From NCBI GenBank assembly GCA_016711045.1, contig JADJTT010000003.1, positions 124,001 through 188,000 on the forward strand: DNA of 64,000 bases, written 5' to 3'. Origin of the DNA: Saprospirales bacterium. Lineage in GTDB: Bacteria; Bacteroidota; Bacteroidia; Chitinophagales; Saprospiraceae. A program made the position numbers and the translations under genes. Below the pieces are notes generated by a model. The model saw only the letters and a list, made by a program, of their open reading frames with translations. It did no database searches and had not been told where the DNA came from. The first letter of the stretch is position 1, and each line of letters begins with the position of its first letter. This document shows positions 63,846 through 64,000 of the stretch, piece after piece.

Positions 63846-64000
63846 CTATTGCACTTTAAATTCGTAGCGGATGGTACCGCATTGCCCGTCTGCACCCTTG
63901 GCGAACTTCCAACTGCGGGCGTTCCGGATGGCCAGGTCTTTCAACTGACTATCCTGGGTTGTAGAACCGGTTAGCGTATAATCGGCGGTAGTCACATTGC
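63846..64000 (-). CDS. C-terminus of a TonB/AgmX-type protein (partial)
   Basis: 51 residues are visible before the stop TAG at 63846-63848; the N-terminal part lies beyond the right edge. The end reads LAIRNARSWKFAKGADGQCG then TIRYEFKVQ, which resembles the C-terminal domain of TonB-family or AgmX/PglI proteins (AIRxARxWxFx...GTIxYxFxL). It would be periplasmic if so. One cysteine (C, in DGQCGTIRY) may pair with another outside the window. Too short for certainty. Confidence 0.6.
   Translation of the reverse strand, partial: NVTTADYTLTGSTTQDSQLKDLAIRNARSWKFAKGADGQCGTIRYEFKVQ

Overview
The window looks like a chromosome segment of a Bacteroidota, probably a Saprospirales-like lineage. At least five large secreted proteins end in a type IX secretion (T9SS) sorting domain, a tRNA promoter matches the Bacteroidota TTG / TAnnTTTG pattern, and Shine-Dalgarno sequences are mostly absent. 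The order-level placement is inference. There are no rRNA genes, CRISPR arrays, insertion sequences or phage genes.

Layout. (1) 1-6721, minus strand: an operon in the order bcrC-bcrB-bcrA-bcrD plus an AMP-forming acyl-CoA ligase that runs off the left edge. This is the gene set and order of class I (ATP-dependent) benzoyl-CoA reductase. (2) 7034-20439: a large M36 metalloprotease, a DksA/TraR zinc-finger protein, tRNA-Val(GAC) and tRNA-Pro(GGG), a secreted VWA protein, a Uma2 nuclease, an Nramp-UspA fusion transporter, a HmuY-like T9SS protein and a CocE-type hydrolase. (3) 20719-38944, plus strand: nineteen co-directional genes forming a sulfur-oxidising heterodisulfide-reductase-like (sHdr) locus: tusA, dsrE3-like, lipoate ligase, small unknown, second dsrE, lbpA, sHdr C1, B1, A (frameshifted), Hyp, a C2-B2 fusion, second lbpA, lipS1, second lipoate ligase, lipS2, etfB, etfA, a membrane EMO-type Fe-S oxidoreductase, a third radical SAM enzyme and a methyltransferase. 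(4) 38945-41542: a repeat-rich zone with Uma2 and DUF559 nucleases and a broken formylglycine-enzyme gene. (5) 41543-48777: CotH kinase, a frameshifted HlyD-like adaptor, a VTC-type polyphosphate polymerase domain protein and a DUF4956 membrane protein, then a VIT-domain T9SS protein. (6) 48780-54957, minus: a CzcCBA-type metal efflux system with a histidine-rich small protein. (7) 55018-64000: lipoproteins, an aldo/keto reductase, a DUF5117-type metalloprotease, a BNR/sortilin-repeat exoprotein and the C-terminus of a TonB-like protein.

How the parts work together. In the sHdr locus, TusA and the DsrE proteins would pass sulfane sulfur to the sHdr complex. LipS1, LipS2 and the two lipoate ligases would build lipoyl groups on the two LbpA proteins. 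EtfAB and EMO would give electrons a route to the quinone pool. Finding a complete set of this kind in a Bacteroidota, 14 kb from a full bcrCBAD set, is the main discovery candidate. It suggests a facultative or microaerobic organism with unusual redox enzymes.

Intergenic gaps are unusually structured. Many hold imperfect palindromes whose arms are tandem 7- to 9-base words, with different words at each site. Two single-base frameshifts, in sHdrA and the HlyD gene, could be assembly errors.
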